From Magnetovibrio sp. PR-2 (GTDB lineage Bacteria; Pseudomonadota; Alphaproteobacteria; Rhodospirillales; Magnetovibrionaceae): 64,000 bases of DNA. Of the stretch, positions 53,079 to 60,863 are shown piece by piece. Location: NCBI RefSeq assembly GCF_036689815.1, contig NZ_JBAHUR010000012.1, positions 56,114 to 120,113 on the forward strand. The letters are read 5' to 3'. The position numbers and the translations under genes are program-made. Below the pieces are notes generated by a model. That model did not search any database. It saw nothing but the letters and a program-made list of their open reading frames with translations, and was not told where the DNA came from. Position 1 is the stretch's first letter. Each line of letters starts with the position of its first letter.

Positions 53079-56000
53079 ATGGCTCCATACATGCTTACTC
53101 CACAAGAACTGTTTTCAATATTTTCTGAATTTAATTTGGAAAATGCAGCGTTGTTTGATGGCACATCAGGACACCTAACTTATAAGCCTGCCATTACTGG
53201 TGATCGTAGAATTGCAACGTACTCAACATGGGTACACTTAAATGGATACAACGGCGATCAAGAAACACTGTTCGAAGCATCAAGTGGCGGTGCAGGGCAA
53301 CATATACGCCTATTCTTTTCAGGCGGAAATGACGGCGAGTTACGGCTCTATTTTGAAACTACAGGTTCAGACTATCGTTACTACGGATCAAACGAAAAGT
53401 TTAGAGACTTTAGCGGCTGGTATCACATTGTTCTTGTGCTGGACACAACAGAAGCAGTTGAAGCAGATAGGGCAAAACTTTATGTCAACAACAGACTAAT
53501 AACTAAAACAACTGTTGGGTCTGCTGGTTCTTCAACACTAAGCCTTAATCAAGATTTAGCAATCAACAACACTGTAGATCATTATATCGGTAAGTATGGT
53601 TCAGTAAGTGCTTACATGAATGGTTATTTTGCAGACACAACACTTATTGATGGACAAGCACTAACACCTGATAACTTTGGTGAAACAAATACAAAGACAG
53701 GACAATGGCAAGCAAAGCAATTAGATAGCAGCATTGATTTAGGCTTAAACGGCTTTGTTCAAAAACATGCAGATGCAAATGATTTAGGTGCTTCACAAGA
53801 CCGTGCAACAAATGTTTATGCAACGCTTAATCCATCAACAGCGGGTGCAAGTGCCAATACATTTACAAATGGTAATCGCACTTACAACGCCTCATCAGCA
53901 TCAGCCCAATTACATGTTTATTCATCACTCATGCCACGAACAGGTAAGTGGTATTTGGAAGCAACCGCAAATGCAGCGAACGGTTGGTCCTTCCTTGTTT
54001 CAAACGGACCTACTAGCGGGTTTCCAAGTAATACAGATGTAGCGGGTTGGCATAGAACAACCGCGTTGAATGTTTATGACTTTTCTACATTTGTTCAAAC
54101 TATGAGTTTTGCAACGGGTGATACCGTTCAAATGGCTATAGACATGGACAATGATGAGATTTGGTTTGGATGGTATGACGACAGCACATCTACACAAAAC
54201 TGGTACGATAGTAGCGGCACAGCACGTTCTACAGATGAACCGGGCTTAGGCACTAACCCAACAATATCAGGAACAGATTTAAGTGGCATTAGTTGGGGTG
54301 TTGCTAGTCAAAACAGCCAAGATATTACAGTTAATATAAATGATAATGATCTTGTTAGACCTATACCAACAGGCTTTAGCACATTATCAACAAACAACTT
54401 ACCAGCCGTTGATACAACAACAGTAGATGAACACTTTAAGACTGTTCTGTATGAAGGCAATGGAACAGTTATTGGTAGTGGCGGTAACGCTGTAACGGGT
54501 GTTGGTTTCCAACCTGATTTTGTTTGGATTAAAGAACGTAGCGGAGTTCAAAACCACAAAGTTTACGATAGTTTGCGCGGTGTTGGTTATCGTCTGAACA
54601 CTGACCTTACAAGCGCAGACCAATATCAAGCTGAAGGTTTAGCAAGTTTTGACACAGATGGTTTTACCGTTGGTAATGATACAGCAGTAAACACAGCCTC
54701 TGACACGTATGTCGCATGGTGTGCATCATTACCAAGTGATGAAACAAATACCTCTGGTGATATTTCCGTAACGTGGAAATACAACGCCACATTAGGAATG
54801 GCTGTTGGAACGTATACGGGCTCTGGTACGGCTGGTGATACGCTAGGCTTGCCAACAATTAACGGCACTGCACCAGGGATGTTTACCGTTAAGAAGACAA
54901 GCGGTGTAGCAGGCTGGCCTACGTACCACAAAACTCTTGGCGGCACTCATCGTGTTTTCTTGAATTACCCAGATGCCTCCGCTGCTCAAACATCTATGTG
55001 GAATGATACGGCTCCAACATCATCAGTAATTACATTAGGTAATGATGCAGATGTAAACGGATCAAGTGAGACATATGTTGTAATTGTTTTTTGGAAAAGT
55101 GATTTCATAGACATTGGTTCTTACACTGGTAACGGTTCAACAGATGGACCGTTTGTGAACAGTGTAGACCCTGTTTGGTCCATGGTTAAAAATACAAACG
55201 CAGCACGTTCATGGAACATAATAGACACTATCAGAAGTCCATATAATTCAAGTGATGATGTGCTTGAAGCGGATACATCAACAGCAGAACAAAATGGTGT
55301 TTCAATATGGGGACGTGATTACACACCTTATGGAACAAAAATTGTTGCTTCACATGAAACAAGCAATGGTTCTGGTCACACACACGTCTATATCAACATT
55401 GGTGAACCTACCAAACGTGCAGCCTTGAAGGGTGCGAACTATCAAACAAATGGTGGTGTTGAACAGGTTAGTTCAAATCCATCAAATCCGGCTGCTACAA
55501 TTAACGCTTTGAATTGTCCGCAGACATTAACAAATGGGAATAGAACATACACAGACGCCTCTCAATTTGCAGGCAGTAACAGCACTGCACAAGGTTCTCT
55601 TCTTATCAAGTCAGGTAAGTATTATTGGGAGGGCTATGTAGATGCAGTAGGCACATCATCAACAGTTGGATTTGGTATAACTAAACCTCAACCAAACACA
55701 CACACAACAGCATTTCAGTTAGGCGGCGACACTACTTCTATTCGCTACATTGCATCAAATGGCGATTACCGCGTTAATGGATCAAACACAACTTACGGAT
55801 CATCCTTTACAACAGGCGATGTAATTGGTGTAGCGGTTGATTATGACAGCGATCAAATCACATTCTATAAGAACAACGTTTCACAAGGCGTTATAAGTTT
55901 CACAATGCCAAGCGAAGGTGTTGTTCCAGGCTTTTACTTTGTTGATACACTTGGCGGCTCTATTACCGCACGTTTTGATGAAAGTGATTTTTCATACACA

Positions 56001-57080
56001 CCACCAACAGGCTTTAATGCATTAACAACAGATAACATCACAGCCGTTAACGACAACATTGATAACCATTTCAAGACTGTGTTGCGTTCAGGTAATCAAA
56101 CGGCAGGAACTGTTGCTACAGGATTAACGTCAACTGATTTTATATGGACGAAAAACCGCACGGCTGGTGCTGGCAATCATTTTATTTTTGATAGTGTGCG
56201 TGGAACAACAAAATATTTAAGTTCAAATAGCACAAACGCAGAAGCAACAGATACTAATAGTGTAACGGCATTTGGAACAGACAGTTACACAACAGGCAAT
56301 TCAACAAACACAAATGCTACTGGCGTGACTTATGTAGACTGGTGTGCAAGCCTTCCAAGCGATGAAGTAAACACATCTGGAACAATATCTACAACGTGGA
56401 AATACAACAGCACGTTAGGTATGGCTACAGGTGTTTACACAGGTAATGGAACAGCGGGTGCAACATTAGGCTTGCCAACAATAAACGGTAAAGCGCCTTC
56501 TATGTTGCTTTGTAAATGTCGTTCAAACACTGGTGGCTGGCAGGTTTACCATAAAGACTTAACTAGTGCGACATACAGATTAGAACTAGATTCCACGGCT
56601 GCTGAAAGTTCTGCTTCAACTATATGGAACAGCACAGCACCAACAAGTTCTGTTGTTACTGTTGGCTCTGCGGCAGACACAAACGGTTCTGCTCGTACAT
56701 ACGTAATACACGCTTTTTGGGAAACAGACTTTTGTAAGATTGGAACATACGCTGGTAACAGTGACGACAAAACAGGCTTCATTAATTTAGGTGGTCGTCC
56801 AGTATGGTGGTTGAGCAAGTCGCACACTAATGCAGGGCAAGAGTGGCTTGTGTTTGATGAACAACGCAATACATACAATCCAGTTAACACAAAGTTGGAA
56901 GCACATAGTAGTGCAGCAGAAACAACATCAACAACGTTGTCTCATGACTTTACGGCTAACGGTATTTCGTTCCAGCAATCAAGTGCTAACGGAGCAATGA
57001 ACTACGGCACAGGTTCACACAAATATATCTACCTAGCGTTCGTTCAACCAAACACAGCAAACGAGGTAAACGCACGTTGA
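53079..57080 (+). CDS. large LamG/SPRY-like/DUF7483 tail protein
   Basis: A 1333-residue beta-rich protein, probably a second adhesin or tail spike. Order: a LamG/concanavalin-like domain (about 30-210, with YSTWVHLNGYNGDQETLFE and GWYHIVLVLDT), SPRY-like 1 (about 260-433), DUF7483-like 1 (about 434-786), SPRY-like 2 (about 814-978), DUF7483-like 2 (about 979-1330). The two halves repeat each other, for example TWKYNATLGMAVGTYTG and TWKYNSTLGMATGVYTG. Carbohydrate binding is likely from the folds. Its start follows the fibre stop by 4 nt. Confidence 0.8.
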   Translation: MAPYMLTPQELFSIFSEFNLENAALFDGTSGHLTYKPAITGDRRIATYSTWVHLNGYNGDQETLFEASSGGAGQHIRLFFSGGNDGELRLYFETTGSDYRYYGSNEKFRDFSGWYHIVLVLDTTEAVEADRAKLYVNNRLITKTTVGSAGSSTLSLNQDLAINNTVDHYIGKYGSVSAYMNGYFADTTLIDGQALTPDNFGETNTKTGQWQAKQLDSSIDLGLNGFVQKHADANDLGASQDRATNVYATLNPSTAGASANTFTNGNRTYNASSASAQLHVYSSLMPRTGKWYLEATANAANGWSFLVSNGPTSGFPSNTDVAGWHRTTALNVYDFSTFVQTMSFATGDTVQMAIDMDNDEIWFGWYDDSTSTQNWYDSSGTARSTDEPGLGTNPTISGTDLSGISWGVASQNSQDITVNINDNDLVRPIPTGFSTLSTNNLPAVDTTTVDEHFKTVLYEGNGTVIGSGGNAVTGVGFQPDFVWIKERSGVQNHKVYDSLRGVGYRLNTDLTSADQYQAEGLASFDTDGFTVGNDTAVNTASDTYVAWCASLPSDETNTSGDISVTWKYNATLGMAVGTYTGSGTAGDTLGLPTINGTAPGMFTVKKTSGVAGWPTYHKTLGGTHRVFLNYPDASAAQTSMWNDTAPTSSVITLGNDADVNGSSETYVVIVFWKSDFIDIGSYTGNGSTDGPFVNSVDPVWSMVKNTNAARSWNIIDTIRSPYNSSDDVLEADTSTAEQNGVSIWGRDYTPYGTKIVASHETSNGSGHTHVYINIGEPTKRAALKGANYQTNGGVEQVSSNPSNPAATINALNCPQTLTNGNRTYTDASQFAGSNSTAQGSLLIKSGKYYWEGYVDAVGTSSTVGFGITKPQPNTHTTAFQLGGDTTSIRYIASNGDYRVNGSNTTYGSSFTTGDVIGVAVDYDSDQITFYKNNVSQGVISFTMPSEGVVPGFYFVDTLGGSITARFDESDFSYTPPTGFNALTTDNITAVNDNIDNHFKTVLRSGNQTAGTVATGLTSTDFIWTKNRTAGAGNHFIFDSVRGTTKYLSSNSTNAEATDTNSVTAFGTDSYTTGNSTNTNATGVTYVDWCASLPSDEVNTSGTISTTWKYNSTLGMATGVYTGNGTAGATLGLPTINGKAPSMLLCKCRSNTGGWQVYHKDLTSATYRLELDSTAAESSASTIWNSTAPTSSVVTVGSAADTNGSARTYVIHAFWETDFCKIGTYAGNSDDKTGFINLGGRPVWWLSKSHTNAGQEWLVFDEQRNTYNPVNTKLEAHSSAAETTSTTLSHDFTANGISFQQSSANGAMNYGTGSHKYIYLAFVQPNTANEVNAR

Positions 57081-57193
57081 TAAAGTACATAAAATATTTG
57101 TTCAAAGTGTGTAACGAGCAGTCGTGCGGAATGTGCAGAATGTTGAATTGGTGCCCAATACAAAAGATCAAACTAACGGAGCGAAAGGAATGA
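57077..57193 (+). CDS. possible cysteine-rich 38-aa peptide
   Basis: An open frame starting at a TTG that overlaps the tail stop (TTGA), with GAGG 10 nt upstream, and ending in the start of the next gene. The peptide is basic and has SCGMCRMLNWC. It fits the coupled gene pattern of the region, but a TTG start and short length leave doubt. Confidence 0.38.
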   Translation: MIKYIKYLFKVCNEQSCGMCRMLNWCPIQKIKLTERKE

Positions 57194-57324
57194 TGGATGT
57201 AGAGACAATCAAATGGGTTGTTGTTGTGCTTGTCTTTCTAGTTGCTGGCTTTGTAGGGCGTATATGTAGACGCATAGAAACACTTGAAAGCAATTATGCA
57301 AAACTTGAGGAGCGAAAGGAATGA
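57190..57324 (+). CDS. small membrane protein, paralogue 1
   Basis: A 44-residue protein with one membrane helix (about 9-28, VVVVLVFLVAGFVGRIC) followed by a short coiled coil. Its ribosome site and first 20 bases recur almost unchanged at the next gene, so the two arose by tandem duplication. The place between fibre and terminase is that of the T7 holin gene 17.5, so a holin or antiholin role is possible. Confidence 0.62.
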   Translation: MMDVETIKWVVVVLVFLVAGFVGRICRRIETLESNYAKLEERKE

Positions 57325-57638
57325 TGGATGTAGAGACATTGAAGTATGTAGCAGGCGGGCTATCCGTTTTGGTTTCTGGGTTAGTAGCGCGTCTATATAC
57401 GTCCTACAGGGAACGCATACTTACACTTGAAAACAAATACGTAGAAATGGAAAAGCGCATGGACACAATAGAAAAAGAATTAATTCTAGCAAAAGAGCAA
57501 CGTGCTAATGGGCATGCTTTGCTTGAAGACTTAAGCAAGGAATTGAAAGAGCATATGAAGCATGAGGAAACAATAGAGGCTGCATTACGCGACGATATAA
57601 CCACTATCAAAATTGCACTTGCTAAACTTACAAACTAA
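57321..57638 (+). CDS. small membrane protein with coiled coil, paralogue 2
   Basis: A 105-residue protein with one N-terminal membrane helix (about 8-27) and a long coiled coil (about 32-100, NKYVEMEKRMDTIEKELILA). The N-terminus MMDVET is shared with the gene upstream. Topology resembles an Rz-type inner-membrane spanin, though a holin-associated role is equally possible. It overlaps its paralogue by 4 nt. Confidence 0.65.
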   Translation: MMDVETLKYVAGGLSVLVSGLVARLYTSYRERILTLENKYVEMEKRMDTIEKELILAKEQRANGHALLEDLSKELKEHMKHEETIEAALRDDITTIKIALAKLTN

Positions 57639-57662
57639 CAAACAGAAAAAGGAAAAAACACA

Positions 57663-58154
57663 ATGTCAACAGTTGGAAGTAGATCATTAGTAGACCCAAA
57701 AATAGTAAAGCAGTTACGTGAATTGTATCTAAATTACTTCAATCAAGAAGTAGATGTAATACACATGATTGCAAGCCAACCATTACCTAAGCCAGATGAA
57801 AAAGATTTCTTTAAAGACGTAACATTTAGAGGCAATGCAATGCGTACACAAATGAATGTTGTTAAAGAATGTGCAAGAGGCATTACAGCAGACGTTGAGG
57901 AAACAGGTAATAGAAGTGACTCAAAGAAAGCAGACACAGCAAACGTCTTGGAATTAGTCAAACAACGTTTAAATCAAGATGGCATTAACATTGATGAAGA
58001 GATTAAAGCAAACAACGTTGCTGAAAAAGAAGAACGTGGCAGACGTATTTCAAAAGCACTTAAAGAAAAGAACACAAAGAAAGCAGAAGAAGAACAACGT
58101 AAAATGAGCAAAAGGGATACAGACATAAAGAGACATGGAAGAACAGCAATATAA
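57663..58154 (+). CDS. terS: small terminase subunit
   Basis: A 163-residue, helical, highly charged protein directly upstream of and overlapping (by 20 nt) the large terminase. It should recognise packaging sites on phage DNA. The C-terminal 40 residues are a charged helix (RGRRISKALKEKNTKKAEEE). It is longer than T7 gp18 (89) but in the same place. Assignment rests on position, size and composition. Confidence 0.75.
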   Translation: MSTVGSRSLVDPKIVKQLRELYLNYFNQEVDVIHMIASQPLPKPDEKDFFKDVTFRGNAMRTQMNVVKECARGITADVEETGNRSDSKKADTANVLELVKQRLNQDGINIDEEIKANNVAEKEERGRRISKALKEKNTKKAEEEQRKMSKRDTDIKRHGRTAI

Positions 58155-59736
58155 AAAAAGTCCATTTGAAGACCTACCAAACTATATGCCCTTTAGGGAA
58201 TTTGTTGATTTTTACAATGCAACATTTGAATACGATAAAGAAAAAGTAGCAGCATATTTAACTGGAAAGATTGGGCGTAGCAGATCAACTCCTAAAGCAC
58301 ATACTGAAATAGCAAACTGGATTGAATACGATAAAAACATAAAGCGTTCTAAGCGTGTGCTTATGGGTTATAGGCACTTAGGTAAATCATACTTCACACA
58401 GCTATACATTATATGGCGTTTAATGATGGACCCTAATTGGACTGTTATGGTTATATCAGCAGCATCAGGCGTTGCAGAACGTAACGTTGAAACAATTAGA
58501 GCAATTATTGAAGTAAACCCATTAACACAGCATTTGTTAGATGGTGATGAAGGATGGCAGTTAAGAAAGTTTACTGTTAAGCGTTCAAGTCCAAAGTCTA
58601 ATCCATCATGTATTATGAAAAGTACGGAAGGACGAATTACAGGCAACCACGCTGACATGATCATAGCAGACGACATTGAGTTACCTGAAAATGTTGTAAC
58701 GCTTAAGTCAAGAGAAGACATTAAAAAGCGTGTAGCAGAAATGTCTAAAATATCACAATGCCATTTAATGATTGGTACTCCACATCATGAAGACAGCATT
58801 TATGATTATTTGGATATAACAAAGCACTATGAAATTAAAAAGTTCCCATTATTAAAGGCGGGTTATGTAATTGAAGATGGTAAAATTATAAGTGGTGAAA
58901 CAAACGCACCTGAAATGGATCATGACTTAGAATGGGCACGTATGCAGTTGTTTGAGTGCTATACGTTTGGTGAGTTTGAGTCACAGTATCAACTAAAGAA
59001 TGTTAAGTTTAGTAAAACACTTATAGATGTTGACGACTTAGTAGCGAACAAAACGTTTACAGAAGACATAGTAGTTGAAGACGACATTATTGATTTTGAA
59101 AACGGAGACGTAATTCATTATTACATTAAGGAAGAACGTATCAAACAAATGGTTATTGCATGGGACCCTGCTTATGGTAAAGAAGGGGGCGATGAAAGTG
59201 TGCTTGCTGTTCTAGCTAATACATATGATGGAAATATATACTTGTTTGATATTGTAGACTTGCCATCTTACAACGTGCACACAGGATCATTCCAAGCACA
59301 GTGTGAAATGATAATTGATACATGTCGTAAGTACCACACTAAGCACATCGTTGTTGAAGAGAACTTAAGCCCAATGTTAAAGACAGAGTTGAGACGTGTT
59401 GCAAAGGAAAAGAAAACACACATTCTTATTAAAGGTGTTTACAGGGGTAGGGGAAACAACAAAGAGGAACGTATAGCAAGAGCAATTGAGCCAGTATGCA
59501 AAGTAGGTAGGCTATACATACATGATCGTGTTTGGTATAAAAGCCAACTTAAGATACAGTTAGATCAATTGGGTTACAGTGCAAATGATGATGCTGTGGA
59601 CGCACTTGCAACTGCACTAGATGAATTAGTACCGCAAGCAATACACAATGATTATGAAGCTGATTACAATGTGATTGAACGTACAGGAGAAGCACACACA
59701 CTCATGTACAAAACAACACTTACAGGCTTTGCATAG
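58135..59736 (+). CDS. terL: large terminase subunit
   Basis: This is the DNA-packaging motor and nuclease. Seen in 533 residues: an atypical Walker A GYRHLGKS (78-85), Walker B MIIADD (175-180), a C-terminal RNase-H-like nuclease with AWDPAYGKEGGDESVLAVL and the late DDAVDALATAL acidic pair. Length and motifs match T7 gp19-like enzymes. Its stop codon at 59734-59736 directly abuts the 3' CCA of the phage tRNA gene on the other strand, so the two are convergent without any gap. Confidence 0.9.
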   Translation: MEEQQYKKSPFEDLPNYMPFREFVDFYNATFEYDKEKVAAYLTGKIGRSRSTPKAHTEIANWIEYDKNIKRSKRVLMGYRHLGKSYFTQLYIIWRLMMDPNWTVMVISAASGVAERNVETIRAIIEVNPLTQHLLDGDEGWQLRKFTVKRSSPKSNPSCIMKSTEGRITGNHADMIIADDIELPENVVTLKSREDIKKRVAEMSKISQCHLMIGTPHHEDSIYDYLDITKHYEIKKFPLLKAGYVIEDGKIISGETNAPEMDHDLEWARMQLFECYTFGEFESQYQLKNVKFSKTLIDVDDLVANKTFTEDIVVEDDIIDFENGDVIHYYIKEERIKQMVIAWDPAYGKEGGDESVLAVLANTYDGNIYLFDIVDLPSYNVHTGSFQAQCEMIIDTCRKYHTKHIVVEENLSPMLKTELRRVAKEKKTHILIKGVYRGRGNNKEERIARAIEPVCKVGRLYIHDRVWYKSQLKIQLDQLGYSANDDAVDALATALDELVPQAIHNDYEADYNVIERTGEAHTLMYKTTLTGFA

Positions 59737-59812
59737 TGGTGCCGGATACAGGAATTGAACCCGTGACTTCCAAATTACAAATTTGGCACTCTACCAACTG
59801 AGTTAATCCGGC
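59737..59812 (-). tRNA. prophage tRNA-Thr(UGU)
   Basis: A complete 76-nt tRNA on the minus strand: acceptor GCCGGAT/ATCCGGC, discriminator A and encoded CCA, D arm with CTCAGTTGGTAGAG, anticodon stem CCAAA/TTTGG with loop TTTGTAA (anticodon UGU), and T arm with GGTTCAATTCC. It has the same anticodon as the interrupted host gene but clearly different stems, so it is not a copy of it. It lies downstream of the host tRNA promoter now stranded at attR and can replace the lost tRNA. It reads ACA, a common threonine codon in the phage genes. Confidence 0.95.
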
Positions 59813-59829
59813 ATTTCACTATACAGATT

Positions 59830-59871
59830 TTGTAAGTATGCATTGTAACCACATTCTTACAAAACTTACAA
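59830..59871 (-). repeat. TTGTAAG repeats, putative integrase arm-type sites (right)
   Basis: CTTACAA at 59856-59862 and 59865-59871 (TTGTAAG on the minus strand) form a 9-bp-spaced pair that mirrors the left pair at 23690-23705. Another TTGTAAG is at 59830-59836 on the plus strand. They lie 40-80 bp inside the attR core. Confidence 0.6.
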
Positions 59872-59911
59872 CCCTTTGAAAAAACTAATAAAAACAACAA
59901 ACTAGAAAATT

Positions 59912-59950
<39 letters not shown>

Positions 59951-59981
59951 ATAAATTACGGTTTTCGTAATTTCTCCGGAT

Positions 59982-60010
59982 CATATACCTCTCTCACGCC
60001 TTTACGGCAA
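59982..60010 (-). promoter_or_regulatory. host tRNA-Thr promoter, now feeding the prophage tRNA
   Basis: On the minus strand TTGCCG (60005-60010) and TATATG (59982-59987) are separated by 17 bp, and the interrupted tRNA starts about 30 nt downstream. The promoter faces into the prophage, so transcripts would run through the 5' half and into the intact tRNA-Thr at 59812-59737. Confidence 0.6.
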
Positions 60011-60058
60011 GTATGCAATCGTGGCTAAATCGATTGTCCCGAACCAAGAGGTGTCATC

Positions 60059-60745
60059 ATGGCCGCCAAGTCCCAGTTTTCCGATATTCAAGCCTGCGTG
60101 TTCGATGCGTACGGAACCCTGTTGGATGTCAATGCAGCGGCTAAACGATGTCGGGGAGATTTGGGCGATCATGCAGGCGCCCTGGCCGAGATTTGGCGCG
60201 CGAAGCAGCTGCAATACACGTGGCTGTCGAGCCTAATGGGCCAACACAAGGATTTCCGCGATTTGACCGAGCGCGGCCTGGATTACGCCCTGGAAAGCTT
60301 AGGCCTTCGGGACGACGCGCTGCGCACGAAGTTGTTGGAGCTTTACGAAGTTCTTGACGCGTATCCGGAAGTCCCGGATATGCTCGTGCAACTCAAACAA
60401 GCGGGCATGAAAACCGCGATCCTGTCCAACGGCACACCGGGGATGCTGGACAGCGCCGTGACGGCTGGCGGCATCAAAGACAGCTTGGACGTGGTGCTGT
60501 CGATTGAAGACGTCGGCATCTTTAAACCGGACCCCAGGGTGTATCAATTGGCTGTGGACCGTCTGGGCGTGGCGAAGGAAAACGTCTGTTTTGTCTCGTC
60601 CAATGGCTGGGACGCCACGGGGGCTGCGGCGTTTGGTTTTCAGGTGGCTTGGGTCAATCGGGCCGGGCTGGTGAAAGAAAAGCTTGGTTTCGAGCCGAAA
60701 ATCGAATTGAAAGATTTGACCAGCTTGGCGGAGCTGGTGGTTTAA
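60059..60745 (+). CDS. type II haloacid dehalogenase (HAD superfamily)
   Basis: This enzyme hydrolyses L-2-haloacids to D-2-hydroxyacids. In 228 residues all family motifs are visible: nucleophile D16 in VFDAYGTLLD, ILSNGTP, FKPDPRVYQLA, and the C-terminal FVSSNGWDATGA with S, N, W and D. The substrate arginine lies in EIWRAKQLQYTWL. It is host DNA, divergent from the tRNA promoter. Phosphatase activity of other HAD classes is less likely given the complete dehalogenase signature. Confidence 0.88.
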   Translation: MAAKSQFSDIQACVFDAYGTLLDVNAAAKRCRGDLGDHAGALAEIWRAKQLQYTWLSSLMGQHKDFRDLTERGLDYALESLGLRDDALRTKLLELYEVLDAYPEVPDMLVQLKQAGMKTAILSNGTPGMLDSAVTAGGIKDSLDVVLSIEDVGIFKPDPRVYQLAVDRLGVAKENVCFVSSNGWDATGAAAFGFQVAWVNRAGLVKEKLGFEPKIELKDLTSLAELVV

Positions 60746-60863
60746 TTTCTTTTGTCACGTTCGTGTCAGGTGAACCTGTTTATAAATGAAAATTCGCATA
60801 GGATTGTGTGTTCTTAGTCCTTATACTACCTCAAATTGAGCCCCGTAAACACGTAGTGCATTC

